Shown here piece by piece: positions 13,340 to 24,304 of a DNA stretch of 64,000 nt. The notes beneath the pieces were generated by a model that was not told where the DNA came from, ran no database searches, and was given only the letters and a program-made list of their open reading frames with translations. Each line of letters starts with the position of its first letter. Within the stretch, counting starts at the first letter, position 1. The position numbers and the translations under genes are program-made. Origin of the DNA: Combretum micranthum (lineage: Eukaryota > Streptophyta > Magnoliopsida > Myrtales > Combretaceae); assembly GCA_024138025.1 (NCBI GenBank), contig JAMXBD010000024.1, positions 434,001-498,000 on the forward strand, written 5' to 3'.

Positions 13340-14072
13340 GGATTTTAAGGAGTGATTTTTGTGTAATTAAAATAAAAGAAAATTAAAACAAATTGAGGGA
13401 GGAGAGAGAGGGTGTAGCACCGGCCATATGTGTAGAGGGGGAGTGTGATTTATTTTTTTTTGACTTTTTGTTAAATAAAAAATGTAATTTGTAAGGTAGA
13501 TGTGATATAAAGTTATGGGAAAGGTAAAAAGTTAAGATTATAGGTTATGTAGAGTGTAAGAGTAGGTGTAAGAAAAAGTAGAGATAAAAGAATAGTGTAG
13601 AATAGTAATAAATAGTGTAATGTAAAGTAGATATGACAATTAAAGTACCGGTAGTAAGAAAATACGCGTATAATAGCTATATCTGTTATTTTTACTTACC
13701 GAAAAATTATGAAACTGATATTTTTGGAAAACTTATATTTTTACGAGTCTAACGGTATATTCGGAATATTTTTACTATTCCAGGCTTTTGGACACGTTTT
13801 TCGAGAACTGTGTCCGATCGGGTTCGAAGAACACCCAAATTTCGCGAAACTGAAACTTTTATAAAACCTATGGTTATTACGGACTATTCGAGCTAATTAT
13901 CCCGACTTCTTTTTTCCGGGCCAAAGAAAACGGCAATGCCGGATTTAGGTTGATACGGTAAACTAGGGTTTTGTTGACCTTTAGGGTTTCGTTTGACTTC
14001 CGGTTAGGATTTTATGCTAAACCGATTCCAAAATTTTAGGGGTTTACATTGGGTATTTCATCTTGTTTAGGT

Positions 14073-14132
14073 GAAGAAGGAACCGATATCGCCTTCTCGG
14101 AAGATTATTTCAACAAGAAGTTATCATCATGG
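14073..14132 (+). other. Exon-like segment of LTR A3, stop position lost
   Basis: After TTGTTTAG (ending 14070) the shared phase reads EEGTDIAFSEDYFN and continues KKLSSW up to a GTGAGT donor-like site at 14133. The EDYF core is kept but the family stop codon has become a sense codon. Confidence 0.5.
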
Positions 14133-15415
14133 GTGAGTTAATCCCTTACTAATTACATTTTCTTGATTGTGCTTATAAGTAGTAGCACTAGAGAGTAAGG
14201 AAAAGATAAATGGATTCATGATTGAATGATGTGATTGTTGAATAAAAGCTAAGCATATCAAAAGAGAAACCGATGAATAACTTATGTTTTCTTACTATGG
14301 TATGATGAATATTGTTTTGGTCACCTTTAACTTGAACTTGACAATAATTGAATAAACCATTATTAAAAACGATTCATGCATAACATATTGTGAGTCACAT
14401 TTATTTTTTGCTACTATTCTTCGTGTGGGGAAACGAGGAGTCATAGTGGTGGCTAGTAGGAGCCGGAAAGTCTACAAAGCAAGTAGGAGCCAGTAAGTCT
14501 GTAACTATCGATGATCGTATGGGTCGGTAACCACCCAACCCCTGACATGGAGGGCGTAAAATCCCTGCTACACATGGTTTCCGGTTAATCATGTGTAATT
14601 TATTTGCTCATGTGATTGATGCGTTCCCATATGATTGTCTAAAATACTTATATGTTTTATGGGATTGTTTTGAACATGGGAGTTATCTCACTAAGCTAGT
14701 TTTGCTTATACCCCTATAGTGTTTTGTTACAGTTTGATTACTTATGGTTGGCACCAAGGAGCCCTTTTTGTCAGGTATGAGCCAAAGCTACTAGGAGTTT
14801 TTGGAAGAAGTTTATATAATTAGTTTTGGATATAAACTTTTAAGAGAAATCTCTATAGTAGACTTATGTTATATTCATGTATGTTTTGAAGATGGCTTAG
14901 TTTGATGTAAGTCTTTAGAACGAGGGAATGCCCCTAAGAAGGTGTAAGAAACTTTTATCTTAATGATTATTACCAATTTATCTTTATAAGTTCTTGCATG
15001 CTTTTATTATCTGCTTAAACACAATACCCCTTTGAGTCTCCTACTATCTTGGAAGCACGCCTTGCACGTGATATCAAAGCTCTTGTATGACTAAGGTTGT
15101 CATTCATTAGCTCTAATATTATGTGCAGCGGACTGCCATGTTATGGATACCCTCCGGGGCGTTACAGTCTATGCCTAATATCTAGGTCCCGACTTCTCTA
15201 AAAAGCTCATTAGTTTCCAAAAGAAAGCTACATCTGAGAAAAGTGGCCTCTTGGGGATAGCCATAAATGATCATGTTGCAATAAGAAACTATATGGGTAT
15301 AAGCTTACGGGCTTAGTGAGATTCACTTCCAAATTTAAATACTCAATCAAGCAATAAGGCAAGCAAGTTATATTAGACAATCATATGAAATGCACAAGCA
15401 TGTGAGCATACAATA

Positions 15416-15465
15416 CATAAGACTTTTCGGGAGTCCTATGTTAAATGGATTTACGTCCTCCATTT
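15416..15465 (-). other. Hairpins 2 and 1 of LTR A2
   Basis: CATAAGACT (15416-15424) pairs with AGTCCTATG (15432-15440) with one G-U type pair. AAATGGA (15443-15449) pairs perfectly with TCCATTT (15459-15465). Relative to A5, hairpin 1 shows a paired change at the outermost pair (G-C to A-T). Confidence 0.6.
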
Positions 15466-15986
15466 AGGGTTAGGTGTTTTAGGCCATTACGACCATAGAT
15501 TTCAATTTTTCTCTCATTTATTTAGTGGTTTTTTCAAGTGCCGACACACTCATTAATTATGTAGTTGATTCAATAGCCTACTTTACTTCTATTTAAATTT
15601 AGGCGATCCCGCACCGATAACCGAGTTTTCATTCCCATCCGTTGACTAGCTATTATGCCTTTTTCCCACAAAGGTATAACAACGAATGTAATGTGACTCA
15701 ATATATGTTATACATGGATAAGTTAGTTATATGATCATGGCATAATATTTAAGCAAATTATAGGCGATCATGGAGATTTCAGACACTTCAATTCTATACT
15801 AAATCATACAAATATTTATAACAATTCCCATTTTGATATTATTATCATCAATTCAACCAAGTAGAATTCTCATGCACATTCCAATTTTATCTTGTCCTAA
15901 TTCTAATGCCACTATCATTACAAGCAAAGTCATAAGCATGTAATTTAAAGAAAGTGAACTCATTTTGCCATAGCACGAAATTCCTC

Positions 15987-16031
15987 CTAATCGTAATAAT
16001 CCTTGGGAAGGTCTAGTCCGTCTCCCAAGTC
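15987..16031 (-). other. 14-codon conserved mini-ORF, LTR A2
   Basis: After an acceptor-like GCTAG the minus strand reads DLGDGLDLPKDYYD then TAG, in the same phase and of the same length as the other copies. The donor-like site is ATGAGT here rather than GTGAGT. Confidence 0.6.
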
Positions 16032-18371
16032 ATCTAGCAAAGGAAATACCTCTAATGAGTATTTTTATGAAGTTTAAATGAAACTTATTAATTCCATTCT
16101 AACAAGTTCGTCAAAGTTCGCCTAGGAAGAAATTACAACTTAAAATGGCCATAACTTGGTCATTTTAACTCAGAATTTCACATATTATCTACCGATTTCT
16201 ACCTATTCAACGAGAGCTATCCATTTCTAAAGTTATTTTCATCATATAAAGTCATTTGAATCATGAAAAGTAAGGTATAGAATGTTACAGGAAATTCCCG
16301 CCCACAAATTAAGTTTTAAATTCACATCAAACATCATCCAAAAGCTTTGATAGATACTTAGCTATCAATATACCTTGAAAAACCTTTTTATATACATATA
16401 TAACTCAATATCATGCATGATTCATGTGTTGATGATCAATCTATTTCATTATGTATTCAAACAATGTTTTGTGAAGTTTGCAAGACATTAATTTCCCAAG
16501 CTTGGTTTTTGAAAAATTTCCAAGTAAACCATGATTTCTTTAAAAGATTATTACTTATGCTCATTCTATTATTTTACTCTTAGAGTTTATAAAAAAAATT
16601 ATCTTTCATATAATAACTTGTTTTTATTATTAATCTCTTAAATATTCCCTAGATGGCTTCTATATCCATTGTTCTAGCCTTGAAAAAATTCACTTATTTC
16701 TTGAAAGTGTTTTACAAGAGTTCTTAGCCTTAATCTTCTTAAGAAAATTTTGTAGAATCAAGGATCATTATTTTCAAGTCTTGAGAATAAAAATCCTATA
16801 TTTATATCACTAAAGTTTGTGCAAAATTCTTTAGTTCTAACAATATTTATATGGTGTGATTTTTATGTTTGTAAAACTAAGATTTATATTTTTCCTTTGC
16901 AACTTTTAAGATCTCTTTTATTTCATTTGGAAAGACACCTCTTTTATCAAATCATATACCTTGAACTTTGTTTTAAATTTTTCCCTTAAATTTTTAAAAA
17001 TGTCGTGACCTATTTAAAGAAGAAGAAAAAAATTATTTCCTTTTTCAAAACTTGTTTCTTGAGTCATCCTCATCTTGTCTTAAAACTTGTTATTTTAGAA
17101 AAACCATTTGTGACCTTTATAAGATCAAGATCATAATCTCATCTCTAAGTTTTTCAAAAACTTTCTTTGTTAAATTTCTAGATTTAATCATTTTCTTAAG
17201 ATCAAAGTTTTTGGTTAAGAACCTAGTCTCATTTTTGGCATTATAACATTTTGTCTATGAATCATTTATGTTTATGAGCATAAATAGAAAATAAGAAGAG
17301 AGGAGCAAAGTATATGTATAGCATAAAGTAGGTCAAGTATTGGGAGAACTAAGCTCCCGGGATATGGAAAAGTTTCTATCCTAAAAGAAAAAGAAAGAAA
17401 GAAAAAGTGCATAAATGTAGATATTGAAAGCAACAATATAAAAGCAAGTATAATAACAATATGAGCATAAAGAAAAAGCAATATATAGGCAAGTTATAGC
17501 AAGATATAGTTAGCAAGATATGTATATAGCAAGATTATGGCAAGATATATATATGAGTATGATGGTAGTTCCATGAACATGAAAACATGATCATAATGTT
17601 GTTTCTTTAGCTTTTCAACCTAAGAAACAACACGAAAAGCCATGTAAGGCTATTTGACATGGAAGATGTAAGCCCCTAGATTTTTCGATAATATTAGCAA
17701 ACCCTAAGAACCGGAAGTTGAAACGAAACCCTAAGATTAACCTAGTTCTATGTTTAATCTAGCGAATCTAGATCCGGCACTCCCGTATTCTTAAACCCTA
17801 GAAAACGAAATTGAGATAATTGTGGAAAATCGTTCGTAATTATATAGGAAAGCCTAAAAATATCATATTCGAATTTTTCTAGTGTCTTTCGGATCCGATC
17901 GGGATCAGTTTTCGAAAACTGTGCCCTAGAGCACTGGATAGCAAAAATATTCCGACAACACCAATAGACTCGTAAAAATATAAGGTTTTCAAAAATATCA
18001 GTTTTAGAATTTTTCGGTAACTAAAAATATCAGATATAGCTTAATTACGTATTTTCGTTACTACCGGTATTTTAATTATCTAGTCTCCTATTCATAGTAC
18101 TTTTCTACTATTCATTACTATTCACCCATCTCTACTTTTTCTTATACTCTATTCTTACACTCTACCATACCTATATCTTATAATTTACCTTTCCCATACA
18201 ACTTTAATCACATCATACCTTACATATTACTTCTTTTAATACAGAACAAACAAAAATAATTATTTCTCCCCCTCTATACACTCAAAACCGGCGCCCCTTT
18301 TGTCCCTCTTCCATCCATTTTATTTCCAATTTCAATTAAATTTAATCACACAAATTTCCACTCCAAAAATC

Positions 18372-18379
18372 TATAAATA
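18372..18379 (+). promoter_or_regulatory. TATA box of LTR A6
   Basis: tataaata followed by 'ccccc' and a C/T-rich leader that ends TTTAG/GTAAAA near 18557. Confidence 0.65.
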
Positions 18380-19766
18380 CCCCCTTCCTCTTCCATTTCT
18401 TCACACAACAAAAATTCATACTAAAACTCTCTCAAAATCACACCACAAAATTCCTCTCCCAAAACCTCTCTCAAGTCTCTTCTTTTCTTTAGAAAACCAA
18501 GTCCCACATAATACAACAACCCATTCTTTTCTTCTTCAACAAACCCATAAGCTTTAGGTAAAAGTTTCTCATATTCTCTCCTCATGTTCATATAACTCAA
18601 CATGAGTTTAGTGTATGTTTCTTAGACTCAATGAGTTAAAGAAGCAACAATTTATTCATGTTTTGTTTTTGTTCATGTTCTTATTTTCTTTATGTTACTA
18701 TTATGTTATTATTGTTTCTAACCTAACTTATATAGGTATTATGTATATTTTGTATATATATTTATTTAGAGCATATAAGCTCACTTATTATTTATTTATT
18801 TTCAAGACTTGCAATTTATTTATTTACTTGTTTTATGCAAATATTAAGACTAGTCTTTCTAGTCTTAGACTTGTCCATATCAAGTCAAAACAATTTTATT
18901 TCTTTGCTTTTCTTTTCTTTGAGGACTAGTCCATTCTTAGTCCCGGGATACCTTGATGAAGCTAAGGTTCCCAATACTTGAATTTACTTTTATGCTCTTA
19001 CTTCATTTATGTTGTTTTTATATTTCTCATAGTCAAAAACTCTCATTCATACATGAATATGTTGTTATTGTCTCAATCATAATAGAAATGAGTTTTCTTA
19101 AAATAAGAATAAGAACTCTTTTTAAATATAAATTTTGTCACATAAGAAGTTATTGTAAACCCCTAAATTATAGGAATCGGTTTAGCATAAAACCCTAAAC
19201 CGGAAGTCAAACGAAACCCTAAAGGTCAACAAAACCCTAGTTTACCGTATCTAGCTAAATCCGGCATTGCCGTTTTCTTTGGTCCTAAAAAACGAAGTTG
19301 GGATAATTAGCTCGAATAGTTCGTAATAACCATAGGTTTTATAAAAGTTTCAGTTTCGCGGAATTCGGGTGTCCTTCGAACCCGATCGGACACAGTTCTT
19401 GAAAAACGTGTCCGGAAGCTCGGACTATAGCTATTATACGCGTATTTTCTTACTACCGGTACTTTAATTGTCATATCTACTTTACATTACACTATTCATT
19501 ACTATTCTACACTATTCTTTTATCTCTACTTTTTCTTACACCTACTCTTACACTCTACATAACCTATAATCTTAACTTTTTACCTTTCCCATAACTTTAT
19601 ATCACATCTACCTTACAAATTACATCTTTTATTTTCCAAAAAGTCAAAAAATTAAATCACCCTCCCCCTCATCACACCATGGTCGGCGCCCCATCTCTCT
19701 CTTCCCTCTCAAATTGTTTTAATTTTGCATTTATTTTAATCACACAAAAATCACTCCTCAAAATCC

Positions 19767-19774
19767 TATAAATA
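19767..19774 (+). promoter_or_regulatory. TATA box of LTR A7
   Basis: tataaata followed by a C-run and a leader rich in 'ctctctcaaa' words; no ATG occurs between it and the donor-like site at 19959. Confidence 0.65.
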
Positions 19775-21453
19775 CCCCCCTCCTCTTTCACTTCTTTCAC
19801 ACATTCACTACCCACAAATTCTTACCAAAACTCTCTCAAATTTTCCTCTCAAAGCTCTCTCAAATTACTATCTCAAAACTCTCTCAAAATAATTCCACAA
19901 TAACTTCCACCAACAACAAAAACCCATAACCACATAACCATATCAAAGTCTTCTTTAGGTAACCCTTTTATAATTCTTTCTTCTTCTTCATGTCATGTAA
20001 CTTTACATGACCATAGTGTAAGTTTCCAAATACTACAAGTTGTGGAAACTACATTATGTTCATGTATTGTTCTTGTTCATGCCAATCCATTTATGTTTAT
20101 GTTGATTTATTATTGTTTATATATCTATACATATTCTTTAGAGCATATAAGCTCACTTGCAATTTATTTATTTCATGCAAAGCAATTTATTTACTTTTCC
20201 ATTGCAATTTATTTATTTATTCCTTGTTGAAATAAGACCAGTCTCTAGTCTTAGACTTGTCCTCATCAAGTCAAAACAAGCTTTTCTTCTTTCATTTTGT
20301 TTCATTATGGGACTAGTTTATTTCTCAGTCCCGGGAGCCTTGAAAAAGCTAAGACTCCAATACTTGACTTTATTATTTATGCTTTATGTTATTTTGTTTA
20401 TTGTTATTCTCATAATCATGTTCATTTAGATTGTTGTCCAAAAGTTTTATTTTCTAAAGATAATTAAATAAAAGAAGGTTTTTTGTCACTTAGAAATAAG
20501 TTTATGTAAAGTATAAAATCAACACAAAATAAACTCATTTCTTTTCATGTTACCAAAAAGAACTCACTATAATTTTATAAACTACTTTTGCTTTGAAAAG
20601 ATACTAAAATCTTTATTATCCCACCTTGTTTTTCAAAAGGAGATATTTTTGTTAAAATGGTTTTTTTTTCATAAGAAAGAAAATAAGATGGATGACTTAG
20701 GAGATTTTTAAGTAAAGACCTTTGCAAACTAATAAGCAAAGAAAAATTTATAGTTTGAAAATAATAAAGATATTTCTTTTCAAGTTACAAGAAGAAGTTA
20801 ATAAGATTATAGAAATTAGTTTTTCTACAAAAAGTCTTTAATTGTTGTTTTTATGAAGAAAACAAATTTTCATGCATGGATGATTATTTTTAAAAATGAG
20901 AAAAAGAATGAGAAATATCAAGTAAGGAATTTTTGCAAAACAAGTAAACAAAGGAATTTACACAAGAAAAATGAAGAATAGCATATTTTCTAAGAAAACT
21001 TCAAATATAGTATTAATGTAACTTAGAAAGTGGAAAATTTTATTTTCAAAAGTCACTTAGAAAAAGATAAATAAAACCAACATAAAACGTTTTTAGAAAA
21101 TAAAAGAAAACAAGGTATTCATTTCAAGGAAATTTACAAAAACAATTTCCGAAAAGCTTCAACCCAACATTGTTTTACCTAAGAAAAATAATTGGACAAC
21201 AAGACACTTGAGCATGCTTAAATATGAGTTATATAGTTATAAAAAGAGAATTTTTCAACTATATAGATAACTAAGTATTTATCAAACAAATTTTGATTTC
21301 TTGAACCAAAGTTGTTTTTACTTGGAAATCCATGGTGAATTTTGTCGCCACTTTTTCGGAGCCTATATGGCTGTGTTTGTGGGAAATAATTTTAGAAATG
21401 GGTAGATCTTTTCGAGTAGATAGAAATCGGTATATTATATGCGCGATTCCGAG

Positions 21454-21482
21454 TTAAAATGACCAAGTTATGGCCATTTTAA
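21454..21482 (+). other. Conserved inverted-repeat box (hairpin 3) of LTR A7
   Basis: TTAAAATGACC and GGCCATTTTAA form an 11-bp imperfect stem (one mismatch) around AAGTTAT. This is the most conserved stretch of family A and occurs in nearly every copy about 100-200 bp before the mini-exon. Its role is unknown. Confidence 0.55.
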
Positions 21483-21589
21483 GCTGGAACATTCTTCTAT
21501 ACGAACTTTAACGTTCTTTGACATTGTTTTGTCAAAATTCAAGAAAATCTTCAAGAAAAACTCATTGTGGGTATTTTCTTTGGATAGGT

Positions 21590-21633
21590 GACCCGAGGAA
21601 GGATTCCTTTACCCCGAGAACCATTACGATTAA
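21590..21633 (+). pseudogene. Mini-ORF of LTR A7 with one base lost
   Basis: The segment after acceptor-like TAG (ending 21587) is 44 nt rather than 45. Past the missing base the frame reads EEGFLYPENHYD then TAA. The partner copy A5 keeps an extra C at the corresponding early position, which locates the loss. Confidence 0.55.
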
Positions 21634-22023
21634 GTGGAGCGTGTGAACGACTCATCCGCTTAAAGGAATAGACGGTAATGGCATCGTGAGTTAATCCCCG
21701 TTATTTTTCGTACTCTTGATTGTTCTTGTAAAATTAGTTGCACTAGAATTTAAGAAAAATCAAAAGGAAGTGTATGATAATACGTTGAAAGAATACTAAG
21801 TATATCAAAACTCGATTTGTTTGTAATAAAGTTGTATGTGAATTAATATCTTGAAATGTTTGAAATTGATTGATCACTTGAAAGAATTTAAACGTAACTA
21901 CTAGACTTTAATTAAAGAAATTATTCATGCACTTCATATGTTGAGTCACATTGCATTCGCTACTATACAATTGGTGGGACAAGTGTATAATAGTGGTGGT
22001 AGACATAACCGGTATATCATGTC

Positions 22024-22205
22024 AGTGGCGAGTAGGAGCCGGTAAGAACTACTTAAATTGATGGCTAGTAGGAGCCTGTAATAACTACAAGTTTTTGATG
22101 GTTAGTAGGAGCCTGTAATAACTACAAGTTTTTGATGGCTAGTAGGAGCCTGTAATAACTACAAGTTTTTTATGGCGTATAGGAGCCGGTAAGATCTATA
22201 AAAGT
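22024..22205 (+). repeat. 37-bp tandem repeat in the variable module of A7
   Basis: Three nearly identical 37-bp units start at 22060, 22097 and 22134, each containing GGCTAGTAGGAGCCTGTAAT or a one-base variant. They are flanked by more diverged units at 22024 and 22171. Related 'agtaggagcc' words occur in A3 near 14455-14490. Confidence 0.85.
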
Positions 22206-22249
22206 GTTTTTAAAAGTTGTGGCTGTAATTGGCCTGAATACCCAACCCC

Positions 22250-22299
22250 GAATGAAGGGCGTAAATTCATTCAACATATGATTCCCGGAAAGTCATATG
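22250..22299 (+). other. Hairpins 1 and 2 of LTR A7
   Basis: Hairpin 1: GAATGAA (22250-22256) and TTCATTC (22266-22272), loop GGGCGTAAA. Hairpin 2: CATATGA (22275-22281) and TCATATG (22293-22299), loop containing TCCCGGAA. Both stems are perfect. Compared with A5, each stem differs by substitutions on both arms that restore pairing. Confidence 0.7.
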
Positions 22300-23672
22300 T
22301 CTTGTATGCTCACGTGGTTGTTGCATTTCATACGTTTGAATAATGAACTTGATTGATAATCTACTTCGAGTATGAATTTTGGGATTTACTCACTAAGCTC
22401 ATTAGCTTATACCCCGATAGATATCTTTTGCAGTTCTCATACTTATGGTTAAGGCCACGTGGACCGTGCGGGCAGGTAATCCCTTTTGAATATTAGAAAT
22501 CTGGATAAAGTATAGCTTAGTAGTAGCATGTCAATATGTATATAATAAATTAGTAATCTAGGGAGATGTTCCTAAGTATGTAAAATCTTTGCCATTAACA
22601 AATAATTATTGTGAATCCTCTTTTCTTAATGTGTTTTTTTATCTCCTTAAGCTTCATAATTCCATGTATGGTCCTCTAAAGTTGTGAAAGTACACCTTAC
22701 ACTTAATATAAAGGCTTTTGGGAATGGCTAAGGTTGTCATACTTAAGCTTTAATATTGAGTGTGGCGGACTGTCACGTTTAGGGTACCCATTGGGGCGTG
22801 ACAGTTATTTTTCTTAAAGGTTTGAAATTTATATTAAACAAATATCCTTCTAAAGATAGTAACAATATATGGTTTTACCAAGAAATACATAAAGTAAAGT
22901 TAATATAAATTTTCTTTTCAAAATAAGAAAGTTCCTTTAGACTTAAACAAAGGATTTCTTAGAATCAATTGTCAAAGTTTTCCACCAACACTAAAGTCTA
23001 AGATAAGTTTTTCAAAAATAACTTATAAGATGATTTTTTTTAAAAGTGGAACTAACCATAAAGTATTTAGAAAGACTTTGTTTTCCAAAAATGCTAGAAA
23101 TAAATTTATGGAAATCTTGAAAGATTAAAATAACTTTTTGAAGGAATGGAGTTAAAAGGAGGAAATACTCAATTATGATAACTTAGGAAATTTTTCAAAA
23201 ATAAAATTCCTTTCAAGCCTTAAGCTTATCTCACTTTCAAGACATTTGTTTTACAAAACCATTGTTGAGACAACATCAAATTCATGCACATAGTATGAGA
23301 TTATACATATATTCAAGGGATTTTTCAATCATACTATATATCTATATTTTTGTACAAAAGCCCTTGAGTGAAGTAAAGTTTGAAAACTCTAGTTTTGAAG
23401 TTTGGAAAAATTCGTATCAAATCTGTACGCTACTATTCCGAGACCCAAATAACTTCTTTTGATGATAATAACCTTAGAAATAGATAGATCTTTTCGAATA
23501 GGTAGAAATCGGTATATTATATGCGAAGTTCCGAGTTAAAATGAGCAAGTTATGGCCATTTTAAGTTGGGATTTCCATTCCATACGATTTTACGAATTCT
23601 TTAAGATAGAAGTATAGAACTTGAATAGATCTTGGATGAAATACTCATGTTGGGTATTTCTTTTGTTTAGGT

Positions 23673-23720
23673 GTCGAGGATCACGATCTTGTCTTCCCCG
23701 AGGATTACTTCGACTCCTAG
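23673..23720 (+). other. Mini-ORF of LTR A6, one codon longer
   Basis: After TTTGTTTAG (ending 23670) the shared phase reads VEDHDLVFPEDYFDS then TAG. The usual stop position is a serine codon and the next codon is the stop. A GTGAGT donor-like site follows at 23735. Confidence 0.6.
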
Positions 23721-24257
23721 AGCGCTATGGACGAGTGAGTTTCCTTTACGCTTATGTATTCGCGCATGTGCTTGTAGAATAGAGCACTAGATGTTAGGAA
23801 AAGATAAAATTGATATGCATGTGGGATATTATGGGAATTATGTATGTGATTCGTTGTGTGCGATCAATTAAAAATAAGTATATCGGAACCCGATTTGTGA
23901 TTGATATAAATGTTTCCATGTATGTATTATTATGTGTGCAAATATTGTTTGATCGCTTTAAATGATTTAATGTCATATTGAAATCACCATATAATAAATT
24001 GCACATGCATATCACTTAGAATATCATTTCGAAGTTTTGCTACTACTCCTTAGCGTGGGACCGGAAAGGTAAGCTGCCTAGCTACATCTTGAGGTTAGGA
24101 CGTTCGGGGAATACGGCCTCAAGGTGTAGCCGAGCTGGATCGATCGCTTTGGGCATGGAAGGCCCGGGGACTAGTAGTACGGTTCGTTGGAACCCCAAGA
24201 CGCGCGCAAACTTGAGGAGGTTGTTCGAGACCTAGTTCAAAGCATTCCCTAACCACC

Positions 24258-24304
24258 GATGGAGGGGTAAATCCATCAAACATACGAAACCAGATAGTCG
24301 TATG
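24258..24304 (+). other. Hairpins 1 and 2 of LTR A6
   Basis: GATGGA (24258-24263) pairs with TCCATC (24272-24277). CATACGA (24281-24287) pairs with TCGTATG (24298-24304). Both contain pairs changed on both sides relative to A7 and A5. Confidence 0.65.

Larger units (their letters stand above)
10383..14048 (-). mobile_element. Solo LTR, family-A copy A5 (3666 bp)
   Basis: A minus-strand family-A LTR. Its plus-strand edges are TGTCACACCCC and GGGGTTTACA, with perfect ttggg duplications (10378-10382 and 14049-14053). The TATA box is at 13332-13339 (tatttata on the plus strand). It is nearly a reverse-complement copy of A7, giving two 3.65-kb inverted repeats 5 kb apart. It lies in A3, immediately before A3's own TTGTTTAG acceptor-like site. 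Confidence 0.93.
4887..15166 (+). mobile_element. Solo LTR, family-A copy A3, with two nested LTRs
   Basis: It starts TGTAAACCCCC and ends GGGGCGTTACA. The 5-bp duplication gtcta lies at 4882-4886 and 15167-15171. Its own blocks are 4887-6288, 9747-10382 and 14054-15166 (about 3150 bp). A TATA box (tataaata) lies at 5584-5591. A4 and A5 are inserted within it. No primer-binding site follows 15166, so this is a solo LTR. Confidence 0.9.
19154..22803 (+). mobile_element. Solo LTR, family-A copy A7 (3650 bp), youngest in its nest
   Basis: It starts TGTAAACCCC and ends GGGGCGTGACA, with perfect gttat duplications (19149-19153 and 22804-22808). It is uninterrupted. Landmarks: TATA 19767-19774; donor-like AG/GTAACC at 19958/19959; conserved hairpin box 21454-21482; acceptor-like TAG ending 21587; donor-like GTGAGT from 21686; tandem 37-bp units 22024-22205; hairpins 22250-22299; TTTTGCAG ending 22433; a further donor-like CAG/GTAAT at 22475/22476. 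No primer-binding site follows. Confidence 0.95.

Noticed and set aside
10383..22803. A 12.4-kb DNA transposon with 3.65-kb terminal inverted repeats (10383-14048 and 19154-22803)
   Set aside because: Each arm has its own TG...CA ends and its own 5-bp duplication (ttggg and gttat), and the two lie in different host LTRs. They are two opposite solo LTRs, not one element.
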